Shown piece by piece: positions 43,173 to 53,256 of a stretch of 64,000 bases of DNA. The position numbers were made by a program, and so were the translations under genes. The notes beneath the pieces are model-generated. The model had not been told where the DNA came from. It saw only the letters and a list, made by a program, of their open reading frames with translations, and searched no databases. Every line of letters starts with the position of its first letter. Position 1 is the stretch's first letter. The DNA comes from Spongiibacter nanhainus (GTDB taxonomy: Bacteria; Pseudomonadota; Gammaproteobacteria; Pseudomonadales; Spongiibacteraceae): the NCBI RefSeq assembly GCF_016132545.1, contig NZ_CP066167.1, positions 957,001 to 1,021,000 on the forward strand, given 5' to 3'.

Positions 43173-44324
43173 ATGAATTTTGATCTTAGCGAAGAGCAGT
43201 TGTTGATTCAGACTACAGCGCGGGAGTTTGCCAAAAAGGAGTTGGCCGCAAACGCTGAGGCCTTGGATCAAGGCAAGGGTCGAGAGACGTTTTTGGCTAA
43301 TCTCTCCAGCCTTGCCGAGCTGGGTTTTATGGGACTCAACGTCGACCCCAACTACGGCGGCACCGGCGCCGGCACTGTCGCTTTTAGCCTCGCTATCACC
43401 GAGCTGGCCAGAGCGTGTGCCTCCACGGCGGTAACCGTGTCTGTGACTAACATGGTCGCTGAGGTGATTCAGTCAGTGGCCTCAGAAGAGCAGAAACAAA
43501 CCTATCTGCCCAAAATCTGCGGCGGCGAATATCCGGCAGCGGGCTTTTGCCTAACCGAACCGGGTGCCGGTTCGGACCCTTCCAGTATGCGCACTTCTGC
43601 CGTTAAAGATGGCGACGAGTGGGTGCTGAACGGTTCCAAGGCCTATATCACCAGCGGCGAATACGCCGGGGTATTTGTGGTCTGGGCGGTGACCGACAAA
43701 GAGGCCAAGCGGGGTAAAGGTATCTCCTGCTTCCTGGTAGAGCGGGAGACCCCCGGCCTGGAAGTTGGCCCCGCCGAGGAGAAAATGGGCCAGAAAGGCT
43801 CTGCGACCAATCCGGTGTACTTCGATAATTGCCGCATTCCTGCGTCTGCATTGATGGGCGAACTTAACCGCGGCTACCAAGTTGCACTTGGCGAACTCGC
43901 CGGCGGCCGCATTGGCGTTGGCTCTCTGGCACTGGGTATTGGTCTGGCGGCAATGGACTATGCCAAAGACTACGCCAAGGAGCGCGAACAATTTGGTCAG
44001 CCCATCGCCAACTTCCAGGCACTGCAGTGGATGCTGGCGGATCGCTACACCGAGCTGGAGGCAGCCCGGCTATTGATTATGCAGGCCGCAGCACTAAAAG
44101 AGGCGGGCAGGGACTTTGCGCCCCAGGCCTCCATGGGTAAGTTGTATGCAACCGAGGCCGCCAACCGCGCTTGTTATGATGGCGTGCAGATACTGGGCGG
44201 TCACGGCTACAACCGGGAATACCCGCTGGAGCGTTTTGCTCGGGATGTGCGCATTACCAGTATTTACGAAGGCACCAGTGAAATTCAGCGGATGATTATT
44301 TCTCGAGGACTTTTAGCCAGTTAG
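43173..44324 (+). CDS. Acyl-CoA dehydrogenase
   Basis: A 383-residue FAD enzyme with FCLTEPGAGSDPS, EREQFGQPIANFQ, LGGHGYNREYPLERFARD and the catalytic Glu in IYEGTSEIQR. It resembles short/branched-chain or butyryl-type dehydrogenases. It stands between a thiolase and a nitronate monooxygenase-like gene in an operon with a racemase, which fits 2-methyl-branched substrates. Confidence 0.92.
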   Translation: MNFDLSEEQLLIQTTAREFAKKELAANAEALDQGKGRETFLANLSSLAELGFMGLNVDPNYGGTGAGTVAFSLAITELARACASTAVTVSVTNMVAEVIQSVASEEQKQTYLPKICGGEYPAAGFCLTEPGAGSDPSSMRTSAVKDGDEWVLNGSKAYITSGEYAGVFVVWAVTDKEAKRGKGISCFLVERETPGLEVGPAEEKMGQKGSATNPVYFDNCRIPASALMGELNRGYQVALGELAGGRIGVGSLALGIGLAAMDYAKDYAKEREQFGQPIANFQALQWMLADRYTELEAARLLIMQAAALKEAGRDFAPQASMGKLYATEAANRACYDGVQILGGHGYNREYPLERFARDVRITSIYEGTSEIQRMIISRGLLAS

Positions 44325-44346
44325 AGCAGCAGTTAGGAGAATCACC

Positions 44347-45282
44347 ATGGCGCTACCCGCATCCCTTGAAAACCGTCTGACCTTACCTCTGGTGGCGGCA
44401 CCCATGTTTTTGGTGTCCGGCCCCGAGCTGGTTATTCAGTGCTGTAAAAACGGCGTGATGGGAAGTTTTCCGGCGTTGAACCAGCGCACCAGCGAAGGCT
44501 ACGAAGAGTGGCTCAATACCATTGGCGACGCCCTGGGTGACGAGGACGCGCCCTACGCGGTTAATCTCATCGTCCACCGCAGCAACCCCCGCTTGCAGGC
44601 AGATCTGGAACTGACGGTGAAGCACAAGGTACCGGTGGTGATTACCTCTCTGGGTGCCGCCCAAGAGGTAGTGGAGGCGGTGCACAGCTATGGCGGTCTG
44701 GTGTTTCACGACGTCACGACTATCCGCTTTGCTGAAAAAGCGCTGGAGGCCGGCGTCGACGGATTGATCGCCGTTTGCGCGGGCGCCGGTGGTCACGCCG
44801 GCACCTATAACCCCTTTGCCTTTATCGCCGAGCTGCGGGCCATGACCGACAAAACGCTGCTGGCCAGCGGTTGTATCAGCACAGGTGATGCGGTGCTGGC
44901 AGCGCTGGCCTGTGGCGCCGATCTGGCGTACGCCGGCACGCGCTTTATTGCCGCCCAAGAGAGTTTGGCCAACGACGGCTACAAGGCCATGGTGACTCAG
45001 TACAGCGCTGCCGATATTGTTTACACACCAAAAATTTCCGGCGCGCCGGCCAACTTCCTCGCCCCCAGTTTGCAGGCAGCGGGCGTTGACTTGGCCAAGG
45101 TCGTCACCCCCGAGTTTGACCCCGGCGAAGAACTCAGCGGCGACAGCAAAGCCTGGAAGGACATCTGGTCAGCTGGGCAGGGGATTGGCTCTATCCATTC
45201 TGTTCAGCCCGCCGCTGACATCGTCAGCCAGTTTAAAGACGAATACCGTCAGGCCTTTGAGCGTCTGGCGGGTTTTCAATAA
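44347..45282 (+). CDS. Nitronate monooxygenase family flavoprotein
   Basis: A 311-residue FMN TIM-barrel protein of the nitronate monooxygenase / 2-nitropropane dioxygenase family. It shows PLVAAPMFLVSGPELV at the N-terminus, VCAGAGGHAGTYNPFAFI, and LASGCISTGDAVLAALACGADLAYAGTRFIA for FMN phosphate binding. Members inside acyl-CoA operons are common and rarely characterised; some act on enoyl-CoA or propionate-3-nitronate. Its role in this operon is unknown. Confidence 0.87.
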   Translation: MALPASLENRLTLPLVAAPMFLVSGPELVIQCCKNGVMGSFPALNQRTSEGYEEWLNTIGDALGDEDAPYAVNLIVHRSNPRLQADLELTVKHKVPVVITSLGAAQEVVEAVHSYGGLVFHDVTTIRFAEKALEAGVDGLIAVCAGAGGHAGTYNPFAFIAELRAMTDKTLLASGCISTGDAVLAALACGADLAYAGTRFIAAQESLANDGYKAMVTQYSAADIVYTPKISGAPANFLAPSLQAAGVDLAKVVTPEFDPGEELSGDSKAWKDIWSAGQGIGSIHSVQPAADIVSQFKDEYRQAFERLAGFQ

Positions 45283-45314
45283 CCGCATTCATCACGCTAA
45301 TTCGGGAGAGAATC

Positions 45315-46439
45315 ATGCCCTATATTTATTCAGCTACACGTACCGCCCTGGGCGGCCTCAATGGCCAGTTTGTGTCACAAAGCGCACCGGAGCTGGGAGC
45401 GGCGGCCATCGCGGCGGCCTGTCCGGAAGCCATTCGCGGTCAGATCGACGAAGTGCTGATGGGCAACGTAATCTCTGCCGGTATCGGTCAGGCACCCGCC
45501 CGCCAGGCGGCACTGGGAGCTGGTCTGCCGGATTCTGTACCCTGTACCACCGTCAGCAAAGTCTGCGGTTCGGGTATGCAGACCGTTATCAACGCGGTAG
45601 ACCAGATCAAAGCGGGTAGCAGCAACTTGGTGGTTGCCGGTGGCATGGAGAGCATGAGCAACGCCCCCTATCTGTTGGACAAGGCCCGCCAGGGCTACCG
45701 CATTGGCCATAAAAGCGTCAAAGACGCGATGTTTGTCGACGGCCTGGAAGACGCCTACTCCGGCAAATTGATGGGGCAAATTGGTGAGGCCGTGGCCGCC
45801 GAGTACAAATTCACCCGGGAAGAGCTGGACGACTACGCGCTGATGTCATTGGAGCGCGCCCTGGCGGCGCAGAAAAGCGGCGCTTTCGCCAATGAGATCG
45901 TAGCGGTAAATGACATCGCTACCGACGAACAGCCCGGCAACGCCCGCCCGGAAAAAATTCGTCACCTCAAACCGGCCTTCAGCAAAGACGGTATCGTCAC
46001 TGCCGCCAATAGCAGCTCCATTTCCGATGGCGCGGCAGCCCTGTTGATCGGCGGCGAGGGCATCGACCTGGAGCCCATGGCCAAAATCGTCGGCTGTGCC
46101 CGTCATGCCGGTTCGCCCGAGCAATTCCCGGTGGCGCCGGTTCACGCCGTGAAAAAGCTTCTGGCCGATCTGAACTGGTCGGTAGACGACGTCGACCTGT
46201 TTGAAATCAACGAAGCTTTTGCCCTGGTCGCCCTGTTGCCCCACAAACTGATGGGTGTGCCGCTGGACAAAATCAACGTCAATGGTGGTGCCTGCGCGTT
46301 GGGCCATCCCCTGGGCTGCTCTGGTGCCCGTATCCTGGTCACGCTGATTCACGCCCTGAAAAATCGCGGCCTGAAGCGCGGTATCGCCAGCCTGTGTATC
46401 GGTGGCGGTGAGGCGACGGTTGTTGCTGTAGAAGTGTGA
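45315..46439 (+). CDS. Thiolase (acetyl-CoA C-acetyltransferase type)
   Basis: A 374-residue thiolase with Cys84 in [33 protein letters not shown] and CIGGGEA. The N-terminus ([19 protein letters not shown]) resembles biosynthetic/degradative acetoacetyl-CoA thiolases. It is the last gene of the operon starting at 39883. No enoyl-CoA hydratase is present in this operon; hydratases are found at 27911 and 55496. Confidence 0.92.
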   Translation: MPYIYSATRTALGGLNGQFVSQSAPELGAAAIAAACPEAIRGQIDEVLMGNVISAGIGQAPARQAALGAGLPDSVPCTTVSKVCGSGMQTVINAVDQIKAGSSNLVVAGGMESMSNAPYLLDKARQGYRIGHKSVKDAMFVDGLEDAYSGKLMGQIGEAVAAEYKFTREELDDYALMSLERALAAQKSGAFANEIVAVNDIATDEQPGNARPEKIRHLKPAFSKDGIVTAANSSSISDGAAALLIGGEGIDLEPMAKIVGCARHAGSPEQFPVAPVHAVKKLLADLNWSVDDVDLFEINEAFALVALLPHKLMGVPLDKINVNGGACALGHPLGCSGARILVTLIHALKNRGLKRGIASLCIGGGEATVVAVEV

Positions 46440-46756
46440 TCAGGTTCACATAAGCTCTCATTGGCGGCGCCCTTCCGGCGCCGCTAGGCGCCATTGCCAA
46501 CAGCTTGAATCACTCCTTTAATGAATTTCTCGCCCTCTGATTCATTCCCTCTATTTCACGCAACTTACTGATAATCATACTTAAATTTCGATATTTGCGT
46601 GTCACCTCCAAGCCTGTGAACCGAGTAATAGCGGTTACACAACTAAAGGTTGGGGAGGGGCAGAGTGCCATTACCTACACTTCACGATGTCAAGTGCTGC
46701 GCTAAACCGCAGTCGCTGTAGGTACGTAAACATCGAAAATAACAAAGGAGTTAGTA
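46440..46756. other. Intergenic region with GC-rich hairpins and a promoter area
   Basis: After the thiolase stop there is a GC-rich inverted repeat (GGCGGCGCC around 46462 with GGCGCCGC around 46478) without a clear T-run. The remaining roughly 270 bases are AT-richer and presumably hold the promoter of the next gene. A G-rich tract, GGTTGGGGAGGGGCA, lies at about 46648. No gene was recognised. Confidence 0.4.
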
Positions 46757-47230
46757 ATGCGCTGTTCTCTCAAGCCCCTGGCCGCGGCATTTGCCCTTGT
46801 TGTCAGCAGCCATGCAAGTGCCCAAGGCGGACTTTCTTTCGCACCGCTTTTCCCAGTAGATTCCGCTAGTACCACCATCGAGTTCGCGACTGATTTGTTA
46901 CCTACTCTCAACTCGTTGCTGGTGAGTGCCGGGGCAATGGAGGGCGCCACGGCCCTGCAGCCCTTCGCCGTTGTGGATCTGATTCAAGACGGCTCGGAAA
47001 TGCTGGAAATGACTTACGATCCGATCAACTCGCTACTCGCACCTGTCAATGACGCCAATAACCAAAGTGGTCTTACCGGCTCGCTGGTTGATCCGCAGGC
47101 CCAGCTTCTCGATGCCCTCAATGGCGCATTTAAAGATTTCGGGGGCAGTGCTGATCAGTTTGATGATGCCTTTGATGTTATTCTGACGCCCATACTCAGC
47201 TTCGGAGATGCTTTCAACGAAGGGTTTTGA
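46757..47230 (+). CDS. Small secreted protein of unknown function
   Basis: A 157-residue protein with a clear Sec signal peptide (MRCSLKPLAAAFALVVSSHASA, cleavage near Ala22/Gln23). The mature part is acidic, free of Cys and rich in Leu, Ala, Asp and Asn, with repeated LLxxxN/D patterns. No family was recognised. It precedes a TonB-dependent receptor and is followed by a strong terminator. GGAG lies 8-11 bases before the ATG. Confidence 0.65.
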   Translation: MRCSLKPLAAAFALVVSSHASAQGGLSFAPLFPVDSASTTIEFATDLLPTLNSLLVSAGAMEGATALQPFAVVDLIQDGSEMLEMTYDPINSLLAPVNDANNQSGLTGSLVDPQAQLLDALNGAFKDFGGSADQFDDAFDVILTPILSFGDAFNEGF

Positions 47231-47286
47231 TAGCGCCAGTCAAGAGCAGATAGGTTGCTGCATCTGATTGTAGCGCTGATATAACT

Positions 47287-47310
47287 AACCGCCTTTGTGG
47301 CGGTTTTTTG
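47287..47310 (+). terminator. Rho-independent terminator after the small secreted protein
   Basis: AACCGCC (47287-47293) pairs with GGCGGTT (47299-47305), followed by a run of T. It separates the small gene from the TonB receptor. Confidence 0.88.
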
Positions 47311-47501
47311 CGGTAGCGCTGCAATCCCAACCTTAGGTTTGGGGCTGGTGGACAGGGGGCTTCGTAAAGTATTCGTTGAAAGATTCAATGTACTGTACTC
47401 GCAGCAACGGCATTTTTTAAACGACGTTCAGACAGTATGTGAAGGCGCGGAGACACTGTGGCTCCATAAGCGCGATCAAAACAAAAAACATAAGGTGCAA
47501 T

Positions 47502-49838
47502 ATGAGCGGGAAAGTCATTCGATTGGGTGTTTTGGCAGCGGCAGTAGCGACACTGTCATTGTCTACTGTGGCGCAGACAACCTCCGGTGCTGGGGCTGAA
47601 CCCAAGAAGCGGGGCAGTCGTTTGTTGGAAGAGGTTATGGTCACGGCGCAGAAGCGGGAAGAAGACGCCTCTGACGTACCGATTTCCATCCAGGCCTTCG
47701 GCGCGGAGAAGTTGGATGCCCTGGGGGTCGATGGTCAAGACGGTTTGCAGGCAGTGACGCCGTCGCTTACGGTCGGTTCGCAGGCAGGCTTTACTGTGAC
47801 CTATCTCCGGGGTGTGGGCAGTGATGCCTTTTTGACCTCAGACCCCAGCGTAACAACGTATGTTGATGGGGTGTATTTCCCCTTCGCCTACAACCTCGGT
47901 AATAACTTCGGGGGCGTTGACCGTATCGAAATCCTGAAAGGACCACAGGGTACGCTGTTTGGCCGAAATGCTACCGGCGGTGCTATCAACGTCGTCACGA
48001 AAAAGCCCGAGTTCGAAGAATTTTTTGGTGAGGTGTATATCAGCTACGGCAACTACGGTGACCTGTCTGCGCGACTGCGTGTAAATATACCGATCACCGA
48101 CCAGATCGCCTTTAGTTTGTCGGGCTTCCAGAAAGAGCGCGACACTTATTTTTCCAATAGTACTATCGATGAGGGTCGTTCCCTGCCCAAGGAAGAAGCC
48201 GATGGTTGGCGAGCCAAGTTGCGGTTTCAGCCTAACGACTCGCTGGATGCCACCATTAGCTACTGGAAATTCGGTAACGAAGGGGCGGGCTCCCACTTTG
48301 CTTGTGTAGAGGAGCCTACGCTACTTGGGGCTGCAGGGGGTATCGAAGGCGCAGATGGTTACAAAAACTGTAACAACGATGGCGCGGTATACACTCGGGG
48401 TGATTCCAAAATTGTCTACGGCGAACTGGAGTATTTCGCGCCTTGGTTTGATATGAAGATTCTGGGTAGCGATCAGACTGTTATCGGTCCCGGTCTGCAG
48501 GACTTTGACGGTTCGCCAGAGGCTCTGGTGGAATTGTCCTCCCGTAATCAGCGTCTGGAGGCGGTGCAAGCGGAGATTCAGTTCCTGTCTAATGGAGAGG
48601 TTGGTCCTGCATGGCTCCAGTGGATAGTGGGCGCTAACTACTATGAGGGCAAGGGCGGCTTCTTCCAGTTTGATACCAACTTGGCGGGGTTGTCGACGTC
48701 CAACGGCGAATTGTTTGGTTTGCAGTTGCCGGGAGAGCTGACCGAACTGATCAATAATCTCAATCTGGCGATTCCTGGCACTGATATTGAGCAAGTCGGT
48801 GTGGTCGGTACCGAGGCCCTGGGCATTTTTGCCCAGACCACCATTACGGTCACGGAATGGTTGGATATCACCCTGGGGGCTCGTTATCAGGACGAAGAGC
48901 GCAACATCATTGAATCCAGTGCCGGGCTATTGAACCTCGACGGAAGCGTCACCGAGATCCGCAGCAGTGACACGGCAGTTAACAACACTAACGGTAAAGA
49001 GGTGCCGGGCACGGTCAGTAGTGAGAGCTTGAAGCCCAAAGTATCGTTTGAGTTGCGTCCCTTTGACGACGACACTTTGATATATCTGTCTTACCAAGAA
49101 GCTATCAAGGGTGGTACCTACAATGTGCTGACCTTGTACGCTGATCCCTCTTACGTTGTCGACGAAGAGATCGAGGCGGTTGAATTGGGCATCAAAACCC
49201 AGCTCTTTGACGGTTTGGTGCAATTCAACGGTGCCTTCTTTAACTATGATATCACTAACCTGCAGACGCAATTTGTATCGGCTTTTGAAGGCGGCATCAT
49301 CGCTTTCTACAACGCTGAAGAAGCGAGAAGCTACGGTTTTGACTTCGATGGTATCGTTCAGCTCTTCCCAAGCTGGATTGACGACTTGGTGTTGACCGGC
49401 GGTGCGGCCTTTATCAAGGCAGAGTACACCAAGTTTACCAACGGCTCTGGATATGCCGAGGGAACCGGTTTGTATGAAGCCGGCCAAGACTACAGCGGTA
49501 ATCAGATCGTCCGCTCGCCAGATGTGACTGCGTCCCTCACGCTCAGCAAAACATGGTACATCTATGATAATCCGCTCGAAGTGTCGATAGATGGTTACTA
49601 TTCCTCAGAGCAATATTACGACACATCTAATGTAAGCACCTCTCTGCAAGAGGCCTATTCAACCTACGGCGCCCGGATCAGTTACCTTTATGAACCCTGG
49701 AAGATGCGCCTGACGGCCTTTGGCAAAAACCTTGGCGATGAGCTTTATCAGACCGGTGGTTTTGGCTCTGACTTTGGCTTTAAGCCGAACTATGGTCCGC
49801 CCAGACTGTATGGGATGAAAATGTCCCTGGAGTTCTAG
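47502..49838 (+). CDS. TonB-dependent outer-membrane receptor
   Basis: A 778-residue receptor with a signal peptide (about 1-25), a TonB box-like EEVMVTAQKREEDASDVPISI segment, a plug domain ending in VDRIEILKGPQGTLFGRNATGGAINVVTKKP, and a beta-barrel closing in Phe (MKMSLEF). This form is common in sphingomonads and marine gammaproteobacteria that take up hydrophobic or plant-derived compounds. Next to a XylM-like hydroxylase it probably imports the hydrocarbon substrate, although a siderophore cannot be excluded. The ATG at 47502 follows AAGGTGCAAT; an in-frame ATG at 47439 is too far upstream of the signal peptide. Confidence 0.9.
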   Translation: MSGKVIRLGVLAAAVATLSLSTVAQTTSGAGAEPKKRGSRLLEEVMVTAQKREEDASDVPISIQAFGAEKLDALGVDGQDGLQAVTPSLTVGSQAGFTVTYLRGVGSDAFLTSDPSVTTYVDGVYFPFAYNLGNNFGGVDRIEILKGPQGTLFGRNATGGAINVVTKKPEFEEFFGEVYISYGNYGDLSARLRVNIPITDQIAFSLSGFQKERDTYFSNSTIDEGRSLPKEEADGWRAKLRFQPNDSLDATISYWKFGNEGAGSHFACVEEPTLLGAAGGIEGADGYKNCNNDGAVYTRGDSKIVYGELEYFAPWFDMKILGSDQTVIGPGLQDFDGSPEALVELSSRNQRLEAVQAEIQFLSNGEVGPAWLQWIVGANYYEGKGGFFQFDTNLAGLSTSNGELFGLQLPGELTELINNLNLAIPGTDIEQVGVVGTEALGIFAQTTITVTEWLDITLGARYQDEERNIIESSAGLLNLDGSVTEIRSSDTAVNNTNGKEVPGTVSSESLKPKVSFELRPFDDDTLIYLSYQEAIKGGTYNVLTLYADPSYVVDEEIEAVELGIKTQLFDGLVQFNGAFFNYDITNLQTQFVSAFEGGIIAFYNAEEARSYGFDFDGIVQLFPSWIDDLVLTGGAAFIKAEYTKFTNGSGYAEGTGLYEAGQDYSGNQIVRSPDVTASLTLSKTWYIYDNPLEVSIDGYYSSEQYYDTSNVSTSLQEAYSTYGARISYLYEPWKMRLTAFGKNLGDELYQTGGFGSDFGFKPNYGPPRLYGMKMSLEF

Positions 49839-49936
49839 GGACCTATCCCGCGCGTTCCCCATCACCGTGAACGGGGTGCTCGAAGAGCCCCCTTCACACC
49901 TGTATATGCGATCTTGAAACAGACAGGAATCGAATC

Positions 49937-50284
49937 ATGTCCGCATACGTAATCTTATTCTGGGTATTTGCTAGTCTGGCGGCGGGCGGCCTGCTTATCG
50001 GTTTGTGCTATACCACCCGGGTTTCGCTGCCTTCCTGGCTGGGCGCTGCTCACGGTATGGCTGGGTTGTTCGCGGTGGGAGCATTTTTTATTGTTAATTT
50101 ACTGCATGCGCCCCAAGCCGGGGTGCTTGCTTGGTGGTCTCTAGGCGCCTTTGCGGCAGGCGTAGTAGGAGGACTGTTGTTGTTCCGGGTCCTCTTCCCG
50201 GGTAAGGCGCCGATTTGGAGCATGATGATGCACGGCAGCGTGGCCGCGGTAGGGCTTTACCTGCTTTATGCGGTTGCTTTTTAA
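49937..50284 (+). CDS. Small integral membrane protein
   Basis: A 115-residue protein with four predicted membrane spans (about 4-24, 32-54, 60-80, 93-113) and almost no soluble part. No family was recognised. It lies between the TonB receptor and the LuxR-type regulator of the hydrocarbon region, so a role in uptake or sensing of a hydrophobic compound is possible but unproven. Confidence 0.65.
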   Translation: MSAYVILFWVFASLAAGGLLIGLCYTTRVSLPSWLGAAHGMAGLFAVGAFFIVNLLHAPQAGVLAWWSLGAFAAGVVGGLLLFRVLFPGKAPIWSMMMHGSVAAVGLYLLYAVAF

Positions 50285-50343
50285 CAGCAGCGCGAGTGCC
50301 CGTCTGTTAGCTGCTCAAGTCGATTTGGCGCTGAATTACCGCT

Positions 50344-53139
50344 ATGATCAAGCTATCGGCTACACCTCCGATCCGCGAATTCTCAGATCATCATAATAAT
50401 TTAGCGCCCGGGCAGTCGGGTGTGGTGGGAGTCAATTCCATGCGTCGTACAGACTTACATCGCGATGAACCGCCGGTTTTCTCGTTTCCGTTGGTTGAAA
50501 CTGCGGCTTACAAGGCGCTGACCGAGGGTGGTCTTCCTGCCAAACGGCTGTCGATGATTACTGCGGCAACGGGTTATGGCAAGACCGTGTTACTGTCCTC
50601 TCTCTATGGCCGTTATCGCGAATTCGGGGCCCACTGCTATTGGGTATGTCTGGGGCCTTCGGACTCAACGTCTGAGCGAGTCATCAGCCGGCTAGAGCTT
50701 TGTGTATCGGAAGGCCAGGAAGGGTACAACCCGTCTGAAGACATGCATAAAAGCGATGAGCCCATCGATCAGCGGTTGGATGCCTTGGCTCAGGCCTTAA
50801 AGTCTAAGGATGGCGCTACAGTCCTTTTTATCGATAATCTGGATTGCTGTAGTGACGACACACTGAGCGGTGTATTCGATTCGCTGATTCTTAACACCGC
50901 AAACACTGTCTACGTGGTACTGGCGTCGACCAGTGAACCGGAGTTCAGTCTGCATCGTTTACTTTTGGCCGATCATGTAGCGCGTTACGGTTACTCGGAG
51001 CTGGCCATTGATCAGTCCGGGGTTGAGACAATTTTTGGCGATACGCTGTGTCGTACCCTCGGTGACAGCGGTATTGAGCGAGTACTTCAGGTCAGTGAAG
51101 GCTGGCCAGCGGCGCTGCGGATGATGGAAATTATTCTGCGTGATGCGGCACAGCCCCTTGATGTGCTGCGCAGTTTTTCCGGCTCGGATATAGAATTGGC
51201 GCGGATGCTTAATCACCAGATACTCAGCTCCTTTGATCAGGCATTCCGGGAGTTTCTCTACAGCATTGCGCCGCTGCAAAGTTTTAATGTCCCGCTGTGT
51301 CGCTACGTGTGTGGCGACCCGAAAGTCGATAACTATGTGCAGCGCTTGATCAGCAATAACCTGTTGATTATTCCGTTGGATCGCAACCGTTTTGAGTACC
51401 GACTTCACTCCCTGTTCCGTGAATTTTTGTTGGATGAAGGCGAGCGACACCTAGGCGCAGACCGCAGAACGGTTATATTGCAACGGGCGTCGGCATGGTT
51501 TGAAGAGCGAGGCCGCTGGTCCGAAGCCATCGATTGCGCGATCGAAGCCGGCGATTGGTCGGTGGCGGTGGACAGCCTTGAGCGCGTGGCGGTCAACTTT
51601 GTCCGTGATCGCGGTGACCTTAGCAAGTTTATCGGCTGGGTGGACCAAATTCAGAAAGTTGGATGTGAACCTGGCCTGGAAACGGACTATTGGTATGTGT
51701 GGGCGTTGGTGTTTCACCGTCGCTACGATTACGCGGCCCGTCAGTTAGAAAGGCTCGGTGAGCGCCTCAACACCGAAGGAAGGGGTGAGCAGGATGAGAT
51801 GTGGCGGCGCCTGGCAATTATTCGTACCACTTGTGCCACCTATACCGACGATATGTCCGAGGTTCGTGAGCTGAGCCAAACGTGGCTGGATGGCATTCAG
51901 GATGATGACCCTTTCGATGTTGCCACGGTGGCCTGTACGTTGGGTATCGAACGCAGTGTCGCCTTTGATTTTCTCGGCGCCAGAGATTACTTCGGTATCG
52001 CCCAGAGCAGTATCCCCCAGGCCAATAGTGACTACGGGCAGGCCTGGGTCACGGTGCTGTCGTCTTTGGTCACCGTGTACGAGGGGGATTTCGCCATTTG
52101 CCACGACCGGGCGACATCGGCGTTGGCGTCAATCCGCCACAGTTCCGGTGATCGCTCTGGTATGACTAGCACCGTGGCGGCTCTGGCCGCGCTGGCGGCG
52201 ATTGAAACCGGCAAAGATCAGGAGGCGGCTGATTATCTGGCTTTGTCTCTACCGAGACTGCAAACCCACGGTATCCTCGATACCGCCTTGTTTGCGATAG
52301 CCAGCGCCGTAAAGCTGTGGGCGTCGCCGCAGGGGGAAGGTATCAACGTAGCCCGGTTGCGGGATATCGCCACCAGCTTTCCGCCGCGGGTTAGCTTGAT
52401 GCTGGAGTGCTACATCATTCAGCGGCTATTGCGACTGGGCCGCGTTGAGGAGGCGGTCGATGAGGCCCGACGTGCGGGTATAGACTGCAAACGGGTGGAG
52501 CAAGGCTATAATTTCGCCCTCGACCGTTTTTTGCTGAGTCAGACCCTGATTGATCTGGATATTGCCGTAGGCCGGACCAGCGGTATCGACGAACGCCTGC
52601 AACAGGAGATTGAGCTCGCCAAATCCCAGGGACGGGCTGGACATCTGGTAGAGCTTTCATTGCAACAGATGACTGTGGCTTTGAGGGGCACCAAACCACA
52701 GAGTGCGCCACGCTTCCTGACCCGGGCTATTAGCCAGGCCGCAAAACGGGGCTATATTCGCCCATTTCGAGACCGCGCCGATCTTATCGCCAGCTTGGTT
52801 AACGACACCAAGCCCAAAAGCTGGGGCTTCGCCCTCAGCGAAGAGCGGGAATTCTTTAACGAGATATGCAAGTTGCTGCCCATCGCCAAGAGCTCGACGC
52901 TGGAGGAGTTGGAACATCTCGATGGTGAGTCGGGTCTTCTGGAGTCACCGACGCCCAGAGAGCTGGAACTGTTGCAGTTGATCGAGGCGGGGCTTACCAA
53001 TCAGCAACTGGCCGATCGGCTGTTTGTCTCGGTGGCCACAGTGAAGTGGCACCTCTACAATCTCTACAACAAGTTAGGGGTTTCTAACCGCTCTTCCGCG
53101 ATCGCCAAAGCGCGCTCTTTAAAGCTTATTAGTAACTGA
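50344..53139 (+). CDS. LuxR family ATP-dependent regulator (MalT/AlkS-like, LAL type)
   Basis: A 931-residue regulator with the MalT architecture. A P-loop ATPase carries Walker [10 protein letters not shown] (about 74-82) and Walker [10 protein letters not shown] winged-helix and TPR-like helical middle part follows, then a C-terminal LuxR helix-turn-helix (about 868-925) with [22 protein letters not shown] and [19 protein letters not shown]. Regulators of this class control alkane (AlkS) and other catabolic operons. It lies directly upstream of the hydroxylase genes. The start could be ATG 50344 or 50440. Confidence 0.9.
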   Translation: MIKLSATPPIREFSDHHNNLAPGQSGVVGVNSMRRTDLHRDEPPVFSFPLVETAAYKALTEGGLPAKRLSMITAATGYGKTVLLSSLYGRYREFGAHCYWVCLGPSDSTSERVISRLELCVSEGQEGYNPSEDMHKSDEPIDQRLDALAQALKSKDGATVLFIDNLDCCSDDTLSGVFDSLILNTANTVYVVLASTSEPEFSLHRLLLADHVARYGYSELAIDQSGVETIFGDTLCRTLGDSGIERVLQVSEGWPAALRMMEIILRDAAQPLDVLRSFSGSDIELARMLNHQILSSFDQAFREFLYSIAPLQSFNVPLCRYVCGDPKVDNYVQRLISNNLLIIPLDRNRFEYRLHSLFREFLLDEGERHLGADRRTVILQRASAWFEERGRWSEAIDCAIEAGDWSVAVDSLERVAVNFVRDRGDLSKFIGWVDQIQKVGCEPGLETDYWYVWALVFHRRYDYAARQLERLGERLNTEGRGEQDEMWRRLAIIRTTCATYTDDMSEVRELSQTWLDGIQDDDPFDVATVACTLGIERSVAFDFLGARDYFGIAQSSIPQANSDYGQAWVTVLSSLVTVYEGDFAICHDRATSALASIRHSSGDRSGMTSTVAALAALAAIETGKDQEAADYLALSLPRLQTHGILDTALFAIASAVKLWASPQGEGINVARLRDIATSFPPRVSLMLECYIIQRLLRLGRVEEAVDEARRAGIDCKRVEQGYNFALDRFLLSQTLIDLDIAVGRTSGIDERLQQEIELAKSQGRAGHLVELSLQQMTVALRGTKPQSAPRFLTRAISQAAKRGYIRPFRDRADLIASLVNDTKPKSWGFALSEEREFFNEICKLLPIAKSSTLEELEHLDGESGLLESPTPRELELLQLIEAGLTNQQLADRLFVSVATVKWHLYNLYNKLGVSNRSSAIAKARSLKLISN

Positions 53140-53155
53140 TTTTACGGAATTTTCT

Positions 53156-53171
53156 CCAAACCAAACTTAGG
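53156..53171. promoter_or_regulatory. Candidate operator shared with the aldehyde dehydrogenase promoter, copy 1
   Basis: CCAAACCAAACTTAGG lies 85 bases before the hydroxylase start. It matches 14 of 16 bases of the motif at 61636-61651, upstream of the aldehyde dehydrogenase operon. It is directly followed by GGATGGGGC, which recalls MalT-type G-rich boxes. It is a candidate site for the LuxR-type regulator encoded next door. Confidence 0.4.
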
Positions 53172-53256
53172 GATGGGGCACTTCCCCGCAGGGTCTTGCA
53201 TGCTCTAATTGTCAACTATCTCGGAGTTGTTATCCGGATTAGCGAAGGAGCACGTC

